64,000 nucleotides of DNA from Desulfofundulus australicus DSM 11792 (GCF_900129285.1 NZ_FQUW01000013.1:27375-91374); one strand, 5' to 3'; numbered from the stretch's first letter, positions 51,731 through 61,322 are shown. Translations and numbers: made by a program. The notes: generated from the sequence alone by a model not told the origin.

Positions 51731-53395
51731 ATGACCAGGAGAAAGCTACTGGGAGAGCGGCTTGTCGAAGAGGGGTTGATCACCCAGGAGCAGCTGGGGG
51801 AAGCCCTGCGGGTGCAGGCCCGGACGGGGGAACTGCTGGGTCAGGTTCTGGTAAAATTGGGAATGGTGAGCCCGCAGGATTTGAAGCGGGTGCTGGCTGC
51901 CGACGGGGTAATTGTGGATGACAGGAAGGTGGTCGACCCGCAGCTTTTAAAAATAGTTCCGGAAAGTTTAATTCGCCGGTACCGGCTCTTTCCCCTGAGA
52001 AAATCGGGCAGGCGCCTGCTGGTGGCCATGACCGAGCCCCTGAACGTGGTGGCCATCGATGACCTGCGCCTGGTGACCGGCCTGGATATTGAGCCGGTGG
52101 TGGCCAATGAAAAGGAGATAAATGCCTTAATTGAAAGGCATCTTGGTTTTCCCGAAGTGGAAAAGGCCCTGCAGGAAATGGGTCTGGAACAGGCACCTGA
52201 AGAAGATGCCGGTGAGATCGTAGTCGACGAGGCACCCATCATTCAACTGGTCAATGCCATCATCATGCGGGCCCTGGACGAGGAGGCCAGCGACATACAT
52301 ATTGAACCCTTTGAAAAGGACATCCGGGTGCGTTACCGGGTGGACGGTCTTTTAAGGGAAGTAATGCGCCTGCCCCGGAGGATGAGCCAGGCCGTGGTTT
52401 CACGGGTAAAAATCATGGCCAGCATGGACATTGCCGAAAGGCGCCTTCCTCAGGACGGACGCATCCTCCTGAAGCTTCCCGGGCGCGACCTGGATCTGCG
52501 GGTGTCCACCATTCCCACCCTCTTTGGCGAGAAGGTGGTTGTGCGCATCCTGGACAAGGAGAGCATCAAGAATCTCAGCCTGGAAAACCTGGGATTTTCC
52601 CCCGCCAATTTAAAGGTGTTCCGGAACTTTCTGCGGAGCTCCTACGGCATGATCCTGGTTACCGGGCCCACCGGCAGCGGCAAAACCACCACCCTTTATG
52701 CGGCCTTAAATGCCATCAATTCCGTGGAAACGAACATTGTTACGGTGGAGGATCCCGTGGAATACGTGCTCGAGGGCGTAAATCAGGCCCAGGTCAACGT
52801 GAAGGCGGGGGCCACCTTCGCTACTTACCTGCGCTCCATCCTGCGCCAGGATCCGGATGTGATCATGGTGGGCGAGATCCGGGACCTGGAGACGGCGGAA
52901 ATTGCCGTGCGGGCGGCCACCACCGGCCACCTGGTGCTTTCCACCCTGCACACCAACGACGCTCCGGGAGCCCTTACCAGGCTGGTGGATATGGGGATCG
53001 AGCCTTTTATGGTGGCCTCTTCCGTTCTGGGGGTGGTGGCCCAGCGGCTGGTGCGCCGCGTGTGTCCCGTCTGCCGCGCTCCGTATGAGCCCCGGGAGGC
53101 GGAGCTGTCCTTTGCCGGGCCGGGGATGCAGTCCGCGCAGCTTTTTGCCGGGCGGGGCTGTGAGCACTGCAACCACACCGGCTACCGCGGCCGGACTGCC
53201 GTCCATGAGGTGCTGGTGGTTACGCCGGCCCTCCAGCGGCTGATCCTGAAAGGGGCATCCACCGAGGAGTTGCGCCGGGAAGCACTGCGGCAGGGCATGG
53301 TGTCCCTCAAGGAGGACGGGCTGCGGAAGGTCCGGGAAGGCACCACCACCATTGCCGAGATCATGCGCGTTGCCTTTCGGGAGGAGAAAATATGA
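51731..53395 (+). CDS. pilB: Type IV pilus extension ATPase
   Basis: 554 residues from ATG 51731 (GGGAG upstream). N-terminal MshEN/GspE-N domain (LGERLVEEGLITQEQL, LVKLGMVSPQDLKRVL), Walker A GPTGSGKTTTLYA, Asp box VEDPVEY, Walker B VGEIRDLETAEIA, and the zinc motif CPVCRAPY...CEHCNHTGYRGR typical of GspE/PilB. It powers pilus assembly at the inner face of the membrane. It overlaps pilT by 4 bp. Confidence 0.96.
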   Translation: MTRRKLLGERLVEEGLITQEQLGEALRVQARTGELLGQVLVKLGMVSPQDLKRVLAADGVIVDDRKVVDPQLLKIVPESLIRRYRLFPLRKSGRRLLVAMTEPLNVVAIDDLRLVTGLDIEPVVANEKEINALIERHLGFPEVEKALQEMGLEQAPEEDAGEIVVDEAPIIQLVNAIIMRALDEEASDIHIEPFEKDIRVRYRVDGLLREVMRLPRRMSQAVVSRVKIMASMDIAERRLPQDGRILLKLPGRDLDLRVSTIPTLFGEKVVVRILDKESIKNLSLENLGFSPANLKVFRNFLRSSYGMILVTGPTGSGKTTTLYAALNAINSVETNIVTVEDPVEYVLEGVNQAQVNVKAGATFATYLRSILRQDPDVIMVGEIRDLETAEIAVRAATTGHLVLSTLHTNDAPGALTRLVDMGIEPFMVASSVLGVVAQRLVRRVCPVCRAPYEPREAELSFAGPGMQSAQLFAGRGCEHCNHTGYRGRTAVHEVLVVTPALQRLILKGASTEELRREALRQGMVSLKEDGLRKVREGTTTIAEIMRVAFREEKI

Positions 53396-54492
53396 AGGCC
53401 GTGGATATCATCGCCCAGGCGGCAAAATTAAATACTTCAGATGTTCACCTTACCGTGGGGCTGCCGCCTGTCTACCGCATTAACGGTGTATTGCTGCCGC
53501 TGGATGCACCCGAACTGAAAGGCAAACTGGACGTGATCAAGGAAGAGCAAATAAAAACGCTGACGCCGGAAGATACCCGGGCGCTGGCCGGCGAAATCAT
53601 GACCCCGGACCAGTATTCCCGGTTCGAGGAGAAGGGCGAGCTTGACTTTTCCTGCGGGGTGCCCGGTGTGACGAGGGTGCGGGTGAACGTTTTCCGCCAG
53701 CGGGGCAGTGTGGCCATGGTCATGCGGCTCCTGAGCACCCGGATACCGACCTTTCAGGAGCTGGGCCTGCCGGAAGTGCTGGGATACCTGGCCCGCCGGC
53801 CCGACGGCCTGGTCCTGGTTACCGGGCCCACGGGCAGCGGCAAGTCCACCACCCTGGCCGCCATGATTGATCTGCTCAACCGGGAGAAAAGGCTGCACAT
53901 CATTACCCTGGAAGATCCCATCGAGTACCTGCACAGGCACAATCTCTGCATCATCAACCAGCGGGAAATCGGTCAGGATACTCAGTCGTTTGCCAGCGCC
54001 CTCCGGGCCGCCCTGCGCGAGGACCCCGATGTGATCCTGGTGGGTGAGATGCGGGATCTGGAAACCATTGCTACCGCCATCACCGCCGCGGAAACGGGCC
54101 ACCTGGTGCTGGCCACCCTGCACACCTCCAGCGCGGCGGAAACCATTGACCGTATTATCGACGTGTTCCCGCCCGGCCAGCAGCAGCAGGTCCGCATCCA
54201 GCTGGCCAGCACCATTGAGGGAATTGTTTCCCAGCAGCTTATCCCCAGGTGTGATCGGCCCGGCCGGGTGCTGGCCCTGGAGATCATGGTGGCCACCCCG
54301 GCCATCAGGAACCTGATCCGGGAAGGGAAAACCTACCAGATACCTTCCCAGATGCAGACGGGGGCCCGCTTCGGCATGCAGACCATGGACACTTCCCTGC
54401 GCCTGCTCTACCAGAAGGGGATGATCAGCAGGGAAGAGCTCCTCAACCGGGCCCGCGACCCGGAGACACTGCAGCGCATAATAGGGGGTTGA
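53392..54492 (+). CDS. pilT: Type IV pilus retraction ATPase
   Basis: 366 residues. Starts with a PAS-like PilT N-domain (TSDVHLTVGLPPVYRINGVL), Walker A GPTGSGKSTTLAA, LEDPIEYLH, VGEMRDLETI, HLVLATLHT, and the PilT AIRNLIREGK segment. The C-terminal zinc motif of PilB is absent, supporting PilT. It drives retraction, hence twitching or DNA uptake. Confidence 0.95.
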   Translation: MKAVDIIAQAAKLNTSDVHLTVGLPPVYRINGVLLPLDAPELKGKLDVIKEEQIKTLTPEDTRALAGEIMTPDQYSRFEEKGELDFSCGVPGVTRVRVNVFRQRGSVAMVMRLLSTRIPTFQELGLPEVLGYLARRPDGLVLVTGPTGSGKSTTLAAMIDLLNREKRLHIITLEDPIEYLHRHNLCIINQREIGQDTQSFASALRAALREDPDVILVGEMRDLETIATAITAAETGHLVLATLHTSSAAETIDRIIDVFPPGQQQQVRIQLASTIEGIVSQQLIPRCDRPGRVLALEIMVATPAIRNLIREGKTYQIPSQMQTGARFGMQTMDTSLRLLYQKGMISREELLNRARDPETLQRIIGG

Positions 54493-54498
54493 GGCTGG

Positions 54499-55737
54499 AT
54501 GCCGCGTGTGTTCAGGTACAGGGCGCGCAACCTTTCCGGCAGACTGGTGAGGGGCCGCGTGGAGGCGGACAGCCGGAGTGCGGCCGTCCTCCTCCTGCGG
54601 GAAAAGAACCTTTTCGTGGTGGACATAAAACCCGAGTCCGGGCCCGTCCTTGACCTGAGGAAATTGCTGGGGCTGAAGATAAAGACCCGGGATCTGGCCG
54701 TGTTCTGCCGCCAGTTTGCCACCATGAGCGAGGCGGGAATACCCCTCCTGCGGTGCCTGCACATTCTGGTCCAGCAGACGGAAAACAGGTCCCTCCGCCG
54801 TGTGCTGGAGGATGTCCTGGCCGGGGTGCAGAAGGGCAGGGGCCTGAGCGAGGCCCTTTCCGCCCACAGGGACCTGCTGCCCGGCATACTCATCAATATG
54901 GTGGCGGCCGGGGAGGTGGGCGGCACCCTGGATCAGGCCCTGGGCCGCCTGGCCGTTCATTTTGAAAGGGAAAACGAGCTCAGGGAAAAGATCAGGTCGG
55001 CCATGACCTACCCCCTGCTGGTTGCCGGTATGGCCTTCCTGGCCGTGATTGCCCTGCTGATCATCGTTGTGCCCATTTTTGTGGACATTTTCAACCAGAT
55101 GGGGGCCGCCCTGCCCCTGCCCACGCGCATATTAATTGGCGTCAGCAGCTTCCTCACCCGGTACTGGTACGCGCTGCCGATCATGCTGGGGGCCCTGTTT
55201 TTGGGTGCAAGGCGCCTTCTTGCCACCGAGGGGGGTAAGCGGGTTTTCGACCAGATGCTGATCCGCCTGCCCGTTTTCGGTGCTTTGGTGCAAAAAGGCG
55301 TCGTGGCCCGCTGTGCCCGCACCCTGGCCACCCTCCTGCGGAGCGGCGTACCTCTCATAAAATCGCTGGAGACGGTGGAAAAGGTGGCCGGCAATACCCT
55401 GGCGGCCCGGGAAATTGCCGCGGCCAGGGAAAGCATCCGGGAAGGCGAGAGAATAGCCCCCGTGCTGTCAAACAGCAGGATTTTCCCGCCCATGGCCGTG
55501 AACATGATTGCCGTGGGCGAGGAGTCGGGGAACCTGGACGATCTCCTGGAAAAGCTGGCCCTCTTTTACGAGCAGGAGGTGGAGGCTGCCGTGGCCCGCC
55601 TCTCCAGCCTGGTGGAACCCTTCCTGATTGCCGGCGTGGGGCTGGTGGTGGCTTTCATCGCCCTCTCCATCTACCTGCCCCTCTTCAGCATGGCCGGAGC
55701 CATGCAGGGAGGCGCCATGCCCGGGAGCATGCCCTGA
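54499..55737 (+). CDS. pilC: Type IV pilus inner-membrane platform protein
   Basis: 412 residues, GspF/PilC fold of two repeated T2SSF domains (about 75-195 and 280-400) with three membrane helices (VAGMAFLAVIALLIIVVPIFV and the C-terminal VGLVVAFIALSIYLPLF). Motifs FCRQFATMSEAGIPLL and GVPLIKSLETV. Six bp after pilT; part of one operon. Confidence 0.95.
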   Translation: MPRVFRYRARNLSGRLVRGRVEADSRSAAVLLLREKNLFVVDIKPESGPVLDLRKLLGLKIKTRDLAVFCRQFATMSEAGIPLLRCLHILVQQTENRSLRRVLEDVLAGVQKGRGLSEALSAHRDLLPGILINMVAAGEVGGTLDQALGRLAVHFERENELREKIRSAMTYPLLVAGMAFLAVIALLIIVVPIFVDIFNQMGAALPLPTRILIGVSSFLTRYWYALPIMLGALFLGARRLLATEGGKRVFDQMLIRLPVFGALVQKGVVARCARTLATLLRSGVPLIKSLETVEKVAGNTLAAREIAAARESIREGERIAPVLSNSRIFPPMAVNMIAVGEESGNLDDLLEKLALFYEQEVEAAVARLSSLVEPFLIAGVGLVVAFIALSIYLPLFSMAGAMQGGAMPGSMP

Positions 55738-55883
55738 AAAAAATTGCAGAAAGTGCTGGAAAAAAGACCCGTCTTGAAATAAAATACTGCTTGAAATCGA
55801 GTTTGGTGGGAGGTGGCAGTCCTGAAGGCGGGTTGACATTGGCGAGTTGACCGGCAAATTGAGAAAGGAGGCGTGCGGAATCC

Positions 55884-56342
55884 ATGTCCATTTTAAAGCG
55901 CTACCTGCGCAATGAAAAGGGCTTCACCATGATTGAGATGATGGTCGTCCTGATCATCATCGCCGTGCTGATTGCCGGGGGGATCAAATTTTATTCGGGT
56001 TATATGGAGAATGCCAGGGTGACCAAGGCCAAAGCCCAGATCAGCACCATGCAGGCGGCCCTGGACAGCTACTACGCCGAAAAATCAGCATACCCAGCCG
56101 ATGTTGATCAGTTGCTCAATGCGGGCATAAGGGTTGCGGATGATCCAGGAGATAACCCATTCAAGTTAGAGGCGGTAGATCCCTGGGGAGAGAATTATGA
56201 GTATAAAGTTACTGATACAAATTCATACCAGGTTTACACAGGATATGACAATGTCCAAGGACAGAAAGAATATCATGTTGTTGGCGATGGCTCGAACGGA
56301 GAATCCAACCCCCCTGAGGTAAAATCAACTTCTGGAGATTAA
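55884..56342 (+). CDS. pilA: Major pilin or GspG-like pseudopilin
   Basis: 152 residues. Leader MSILKRYLRNEKG, cleavage before FTMIEMMVVLIIIAVLIAGG with the +5 glutamate, then a soluble domain (AQISTMQAALDSYYAEKSAYPAD, DPWGENYEYK) matching the GspG-type core. PilD at 50815 would process it. Strong RBS (AAAGGAGG). The soluble half is richer in A+T than the upstream pil genes. Confidence 0.9.
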   Translation: MSILKRYLRNEKGFTMIEMMVVLIIIAVLIAGGIKFYSGYMENARVTKAKAQISTMQAALDSYYAEKSAYPADVDQLLNAGIRVADDPGDNPFKLEAVDPWGENYEYKVTDTNSYQVYTGYDNVQGQKEYHVVGDGSNGESNPPEVKSTSGD

Positions 56343-56399
56343 TAAGCAATTATTTGTCCCGCGCGGGCAGGATTGCCGGCGTGACCATTGTGAAAGCCA

Positions 56400-56429
56400 G
56401 CCCCAATAAAAAAGGGGCCTTCTTTTTTT
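56400..56429 (+). terminator. Intrinsic terminator after pilA
   Basis: GCCCC/GGGGC stem with an A-rich loop and a seven-T run. The remaining ~230 bases up to 56660 show no gene or other clear signal. Confidence 0.75.
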
Positions 56430-56659
56430 CTATCCCTGAGGGCAATAAAGGCAAACCAGGGCAATTCCTGCTGCCCACGCCATTGAGGAGCCCCGGCACA
56501 GGGTCACAAAATTTTTGAAAAACACGTACCTGCGGGCTTCATCAACACGGCCATAATTTCCCTGCAATTGTTTGGTGGAGGAAGGTCACCCGGCAGGAAT
56601 TTTTCGGGAACCGTGGAATTAGTCAAAATATGTTTTTAAAAGGCCGGTGAGGGGTGAAG

Positions 56660-56906
56660 ATGGGCTGGAAGAGCGGGAGCGGCATGAGCCTGATTGAGGT
56701 GGTGGTGGCTGTTGCGGTTCTGGGGCTGGTGACCGTTGCCCTGCTCCAGCTTTTTCTCACCGGCAACGTTTTCACCGCCGTGGCCGGCCACGAGGTGGCC
56801 GCCGCCAACCTGGCGCAGGAAAAGGTTTGACCGTGTAACCAGTGGGGGCCTTGCTCCGGTACGAGAAGAACCCTCTTTTTCCCTGCTCCGGGAGTGGAGG
56901 GAATAA
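56660..56906 (+). pseudogene. Frameshifted PilV-like minor pilin remnant
   Basis: From ATG 56660 the frame reads a prepilin start (SGSGMSLIEVVVAVAVLG) and ends abruptly at TGA 56828 after AAANLAQEKV. Dropping one base at about 56824-56825 continues the protein as FDRVTSGGLAPVREEPSF...REWRE before a TAA at 56904, which looks like normal pilV sequence. It is therefore a decayed, truncated minor pilin. The cleavage glycine is followed by Met-Ser rather than Phe. Confidence 0.7.
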
Positions 56907-56937
56907 AAGCCGGCAAAACTGAAGTGGGGCAGTAAGT

Positions 56938-57546
56938 ATGAGCTGTAAGAGCAAACTGAAGTTTATTCCAGTGAATTTTTCAATAAGAGCAAATAAGCTC
57001 ATTTCACCGGTCGAAGCCCATCAAAAGTGGTCCGCTGGTACATGGAGGAGAGGGGGTTTTGTACTTGTTGAACTTTCCATATCTCTCCTCATTTTAATGA
57101 CTCTAACGTTGTTCCTGCTTAATTTCCACAAAATTCACGCCGCCTGGCAGCTGAAAATTTATACCCGGCAACTGGTAAGCGATATTCGCTATATTCAACA
57201 GCAGTCCATAATGAATCTGGAGGGAGATCTACAGTATAGAATTAAATTTTACTCCAAGTATCTGGATAATGCTAATAAATATCAAATATGGAGAGGTAAT
57301 ATAGAAATAGTAAAAGAAGTTAAGCTGCCCGAGACCCTGGAAATGTATTATGGGGGTGCAGAACAACCTTTTAATCCGGATCCTGACGATCCAACGGTCA
57401 GGGTCCTGGCCTATAAATCATCCGGAGAAATTGCCACAAATACAGGTACCGTCAACCTTAGAGATAAAATTAACGAAAGAGCAGTTGGTGTCGTTGTACA
57501 TAGAATGCGGGTGAGAATAGGTGCCCCAAACGAAGTTGCATATTGA
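56938..57546 (+). CDS. Minor pilin/pseudopilin (GspH-like)
   Basis: 202 residues. The leader is unusually long (about 40 residues), ending RRGG, followed by FVLVELSISLLILMTLTLFLL with Glu at +5. The remainder (RQLVSDIRYIQQQSIMNLEGD...) has the helix-plus-sheet pattern of GspH/FimT proteins. An internal start nearer the prepilin site is possible. Probably part of the pilus tip or initiation complex. Confidence 0.8.
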   Translation: MSCKSKLKFIPVNFSIRANKLISPVEAHQKWSAGTWRRGGFVLVELSISLLILMTLTLFLLNFHKIHAAWQLKIYTRQLVSDIRYIQQQSIMNLEGDLQYRIKFYSKYLDNANKYQIWRGNIEIVKEVKLPETLEMYYGGAEQPFNPDPDDPTVRVLAYKSSGEIATNTGTVNLRDKINERAVGVVVHRMRVRIGAPNEVAY

Positions 57547-57952
57547 AAGATGCCGGCAAAAATTAAAAAAACAAATCTCCTACCCCGTTTCGAAAAAATT
57601 AATGAACAATTCGGGCTTGATTTTGCTTGAGATAATGCTGGGAGTTATTATTCTTAGTATCGCCATGATACCGCTTATCGGTCTGACGATCACTCATTAC
57701 AAAGAGGTTTGGGAATCGAGAAGGAAGAGTACGGCGCTGTACCTTGCCCAGCAAAAGCTGGAAGAATATAAGAGCGGCAAAAAAATTGAAAGTGAAGAAA
57801 TTAACCGTAAAATACCGTTTACCGACCCGGACTTTGCTGATTATAAATACAAAGTATGTCCTCTCGGAGGGAATACATACAAAATAGAAATTTACTATCA
57901 TGATAATGAACAACCGCTGGCTAATTTAACGGGAGAAATAATTACACCATAA
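57521..57952 (+). CDS. Minor pilin (PilV/GspI-like)
   Basis: 143 residues if started at GTG 57521, which has GGGTGAG upstream and overlaps the previous gene by 26 bp; ATG 57602 would give the short leader MNNSG. The prepilin segment is NNSG-LILLEIMLGVIILSIAMIP with Glu at +5, then YLAQQKLEEYKSGK as in PilV/GspI. The intact counterpart of the remnant at 56660. Confidence 0.78.
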   Translation: MPQTKLHIERCRQKLKKQISYPVSKKLMNNSGLILLEIMLGVIILSIAMIPLIGLTITHYKEVWESRRKSTALYLAQQKLEEYKSGKKIESEEINRKIPFTDPDFADYKYKVCPLGGNTYKIEIYYHDNEQPLANLTGEIITP

Positions 57953-57954
57953 AA

Positions 57955-58560
57955 ATGGTGGTCAAATTTATGCCGGAAAATAGCTTTTCCAGAAAAGAAG
58001 GTTTTACCTTAATTGAAACTGTTATCTCGCTGGTGCTGATAAGCTTACTACTTACGACAGCATTAATTATTATCAAAAATCAGACCATCGCTACCTACCG
58101 GGTCGGAGAAGCGGCCGAGATGGAAGATAACCTGCGTATCGCTGCTTACTGGCTGGCAAAAGATATCCGGGAGGCAGAAAGAGTTGTTAAAACAGGTAGC
58201 GGTATAGGAATGGAAAACGCGTTTATTATGAAAAAAGGTGAGAATGAATATGTCTCTTACTTTTATGGAACACCTTCCAGACCGAATATTTTTTACCGGG
58301 GTACGGGAACCAACTATAATGTCAATACCCATACTCTTCAACCACTGACAAATGAGTACCTTTTTGGCGGTACAAGCAAAGGTTATGTCCGGGGCTGGAA
58401 AATTGAATACTTAAGAAACGATGGAAAACCTGCCGCAAACCCCGGAGAGGTAGTGCTGGTAAAATTTGCTTTATATGGCAGCTACAGTGGCAGGGATGAC
58501 CCGGATAAGTATAAGTGCTTGGCATCGTCAGCTTACATCCGGGTACGAGTATCACCGTAA
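57955..58560 (+). CDS. Minor pilin (PilW/GspJ-like)
   Basis: 201 residues. Prepilin motif KEG-FTLIETVISLVLISLLL, then MEDNLRIAAYWLAKDIREAERV as in PilW/GspJ, and a beta-rich tail. Two bp after the preceding gene, so cotranscribed. A+T-rich relative to pilB-pilC. Confidence 0.85.
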   Translation: MVVKFMPENSFSRKEGFTLIETVISLVLISLLLTTALIIIKNQTIATYRVGEAAEMEDNLRIAAYWLAKDIREAERVVKTGSGIGMENAFIMKKGENEYVSYFYGTPSRPNIFYRGTGTNYNVNTHTLQPLTNEYLFGGTSKGYVRGWKIEYLRNDGKPAANPGEVVLVKFALYGSYSGRDDPDKYKCLASSAYIRVRVSP

Positions 58561-58687
58561 AGAAGTAAAGAAGGGAAAATCCATCGTTGAAAAATGATTT
58601 CTACAGGATCAGCGGACGGCACCTTCCGGCATGATAAAACGGCGTATAATAGGTTAGCAAGATACCGTTCCGGAAAGGAGGCCGGAA

Positions 58688-60211
58688 ATGATTAAAAATT
58701 GGGTGAAGAGTGAAAGAGGGCAGGCTTTGGTTCTGGTAATCGGGATTATCGCCGTGCTTGCAATGGTTACTTCCGCTGCCCTGGTTTACGCCAAAAACCA
58801 GAGTCTTTCCGTCATCCGGCAAAAGAAGCAGATGCAGGCCTATTATGTAGCTGACGCCGGGATCACCAGAGCATTAGAAAAGATTAAAGTCGGGGATTAC
58901 GATTTTTCTGATTTAAAAAACTTACCTTACGATGAGGGAAAGATAAGTGACGTAACAGTAGATAGACCTATTACTGGACCAGGCGTATATACAATTACCT
59001 CTACTGGTGTTTACCCGGATCCGGATAAATTTCCATCTGCAGAAGTTAGCAAGCGTACCATTCAAGTGAAAGTCGAAATAACAGAAGGTATTGTAATCCC
59101 TCCTGGTGGTGGAATTGAACCTGGAGCTGAAGCATATTTTGCTAAGGGGATCTGGACAAATAAACTTGTAGTAAATAATGCCGGAAAATTTAAATCATCA
59201 ATATATTGTACTGGGGATGTTGATGTTAAAAATTCTTTATGGATTGGGGAAGATACTCAACCACGGAATATTTATGCAAATGGAAGCGTAACTTTGGGAA
59301 ATGGATGTAAAATAAGGGGAAATATTTATGCCAGAGGTGACGTTGATTTAAGTAACGGTGATAGTGTATCCGAAACCATACAATCTTATGGTAACATTAC
59401 ATTGGGCAATGGTAATAATGTGAGTGGTAGCGTTTTAACTCATGGGAATATAAAAATTAACAATGGCAGTAATTTTAATCAGCTTCAGGCCAATGGAAAG
59501 ATTGTTCTAGGTAATGGGGTAAACGTTAACGGTATTGTCAAAGCTGGTGACGATTTGTTTCTTAATAATGGAAGCAAGGTTAGATCTTCGGTCTGGACCA
59601 TGGGAAATTTGAGCATGAGCAATGGCAGTGAAATTAGTGGTAGTGCCTGGGTACATGGGGATTATTTGAATAATGGAGGTTTGGTGAGGGGGGGAGTTTT
59701 TGACTTACCAAGCATGGAACCAATCAACTTAAATATACCTGAGGTTCCCCCTGTACCACGGCCGGATATTAACTGGTACAGAACAGAAGCGAAAAAAAAT
59801 CCCGGACACTATTTTAACAGCAGCACGGATTTGAATTTACAAGAACTTGAAAGCGGAATCTATTTCATAGAAGGTAATTTAGGTATTCTAGCGCATCGTA
59901 ATGGCGGGACTTTTGCGGGAAAGGTGACAATTGTTGCTACCGGAGATGTCTATGTACCTAATGGGGTAAGTGTCACTTTAAATGATGTAAATAATGATTC
60001 TTTATTATTAATTGCTGGCGATGAAATTATATTGGACAATGGGAGTCGCGTTAACGCTTTTATATGGGCCTCAAACAGAATTTTCTTAAATAATGCTGCT
60101 TCCGTGGAAGGCGGTATAATTAGTCCTTCAATTGAGGCGCGAAATTCAATTGAGATTAAACAAACCCAGTTGCCAGTTAAAGAAAATATTATTATAAAGT
60201 CGTGGCGTTAA
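58688..60211 (+). CDS. PilX-like protein fused to an Asn-Gly beta-solenoid
   Basis: 507 residues. The N-terminus (SERGQALVLVIGIIAVLAMVTSAALVYA ... AYYVADAGITRALEKI) is the PilX/type II pseudopilin-like anchor. Residues ~155-330 form repeats of about 18-20 residues with NG turns (VTLGNGCKIRGNIYARGDV, ITLGNGNNVSGSVLTHGNI, IVLGNGVNVNGIVKAGDDL). This is a right-handed solenoid like bactofilins. A second beta region follows (about 385-490). Likely surface-exposed pilus-associated protein; ATG after AAAGGAGG. Confidence 0.8.
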   Translation: MIKNWVKSERGQALVLVIGIIAVLAMVTSAALVYAKNQSLSVIRQKKQMQAYYVADAGITRALEKIKVGDYDFSDLKNLPYDEGKISDVTVDRPITGPGVYTITSTGVYPDPDKFPSAEVSKRTIQVKVEITEGIVIPPGGGIEPGAEAYFAKGIWTNKLVVNNAGKFKSSIYCTGDVDVKNSLWIGEDTQPRNIYANGSVTLGNGCKIRGNIYARGDVDLSNGDSVSETIQSYGNITLGNGNNVSGSVLTHGNIKINNGSNFNQLQANGKIVLGNGVNVNGIVKAGDDLFLNNGSKVRSSVWTMGNLSMSNGSEISGSAWVHGDYLNNGGLVRGGVFDLPSMEPINLNIPEVPPVPRPDINWYRTEAKKNPGHYFNSSTDLNLQELESGIYFIEGNLGILAHRNGGTFAGKVTIVATGDVYVPNGVSVTLNDVNNDSLLLIAGDEIILDNGSRVNAFIWASNRIFLNNAASVEGGIISPSIEARNSIEIKQTQLPVKENIIIKSWR

Positions 60212-60239
60212 AAAAGCAAAAATAAAGGCGGTTGATACA

Positions 60240-61322
60240 GTGAAAGACTTTCTAAAAAGACTCCTCCCCCGCAAAACGCACTTCATGGGTATAGACGTGG
60301 GTACATACGAAATAAAAGTGGCGGAAGTAAAGGTGATAGACGGCATGCCGGAAGTGGTGGCCCTGCGGCGCCGTCCCAGCCCGCAGGGGGTGTGGACTAA
60401 AGAATTCGATGAAGAGGAGCTGGTGGAAGCGCTGAAGGAAATTGCCGGTTCCGGGTTGAGGGAGGCAATTACCTGCATCGGCGGGGAAAATGTGGTGGGC
60501 CGCATCGTGCGCCTGCCGCCCATGGAAGAAAAGGAACTGGAGCAGGCCGTGCGCTTCGAGGTGGAGCGATTTGTGCCCACACCGGTGGACCAGTTGATTG
60601 TCCGGTCCGTGTGGCTGGAGGAGGGGGAAGACGGGGCGGAAGAAACGCCGCGGAGAAAAACTTCCTCCCCGCGGGCGGGGGAGGAAGGGGCGAAGGGGCT
60701 GCTCATCCTGGCCGTACCGGCGGCGGTAATTTACCAGTACCACAGCATTTTTTCCCGTGCCGGGTTACTGGTCACCGCCGTTGACCTGCAGGCTTTTGCC
60801 CTCTGGCGTCTTTTTGGCCGTGGAGCACCGGGCACGGTGGCCATTGCGGACATCGGGGCGCAGACCTCCCACCTGGTGGTGGTGCGGGAGGGAGTCATCC
60901 GGTTCCTGCGCCTTTTGCCCGTGGGCGGGAATGCCGTAAGCAACTTCCTGGCGGATACCTACGGCGTGGAATTTGCGGAAGCGGAAAGGATGAAGCTGGA
61001 GGCGGCCGCCTCCGGGGAGAATGAAAACCCCGGCTTTCCGGGGGTGCTGCGGGAGGCAGATCTCTTTCACGGCGGGATCATGGAAATAACCAGGGAGCTG
61101 AAAAGGTCGCTGGAATTTTATTACACGCAGGAGAAGGACCGGGTGGAAAGGGTTATCTTGAGCGGCGGGGCGGTTAAGCTTAAGGAGCTGCCGGAACACC
61201 TCCAGGAAGCGCTGGAAATACCCGTGGAAGTGGGACTGCCGGCGATCGGGCTGCCGGATGACATCCAGTACGACCCGGCCTACGCAGTAGCCATCGGCCT
61301 GGCCTTAAGGGAAGTGGTATGA
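60240..61322 (+). CDS. pilM: Type IV pilus assembly protein PilM
   Basis: 360 residues, actin-like ATPase fold (FMGIDVGTYEIKVAEV, VAIADIGAQTSHLVVV, VILSGGAVKLKELPEHL). It binds the PilN cytoplasmic tail at the membrane. There is an acidic/basic insertion at about residues 122-143 (EEGEDGAEE...PRRKTSSPRAGEEG). GTG start; overlaps pilN by 4 bp. Confidence 0.93.
   Translation: MKDFLKRLLPRKTHFMGIDVGTYEIKVAEVKVIDGMPEVVALRRRPSPQGVWTKEFDEEELVEALKEIAGSGLREAITCIGGENVVGRIVRLPPMEEKELEQAVRFEVERFVPTPVDQLIVRSVWLEEGEDGAEETPRRKTSSPRAGEEGAKGLLILAVPAAVIYQYHSIFSRAGLLVTAVDLQAFALWRLFGRGAPGTVAIADIGAQTSHLVVVREGVIRFLRLLPVGGNAVSNFLADTYGVEFAEAERMKLEAAASGENENPGFPGVLREADLFHGGIMEITRELKRSLEFYYTQEKDRVERVILSGGAVKLKELPEHLQEALEIPVEVGLPAIGLPDDIQYDPAYAVAIGLALREVV

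Noticed and set aside
53437..54960. Long open frame (507 codons) on the minus strand across pilT and pilC
   Set aside because: It is antisense to two well-supported genes, has no ribosome site or recognisable domain, and reflects GC-rich codon structure. The same applies to the minus-strand frame at 49682-50953 over aroB.
56828..56932. TGA in the short pilin-like frame read as selenocysteine
   Set aside because: Sequence after the TGA in that frame has no pilin character, whereas a one-base shift restores it, so a frameshift is the better explanation.
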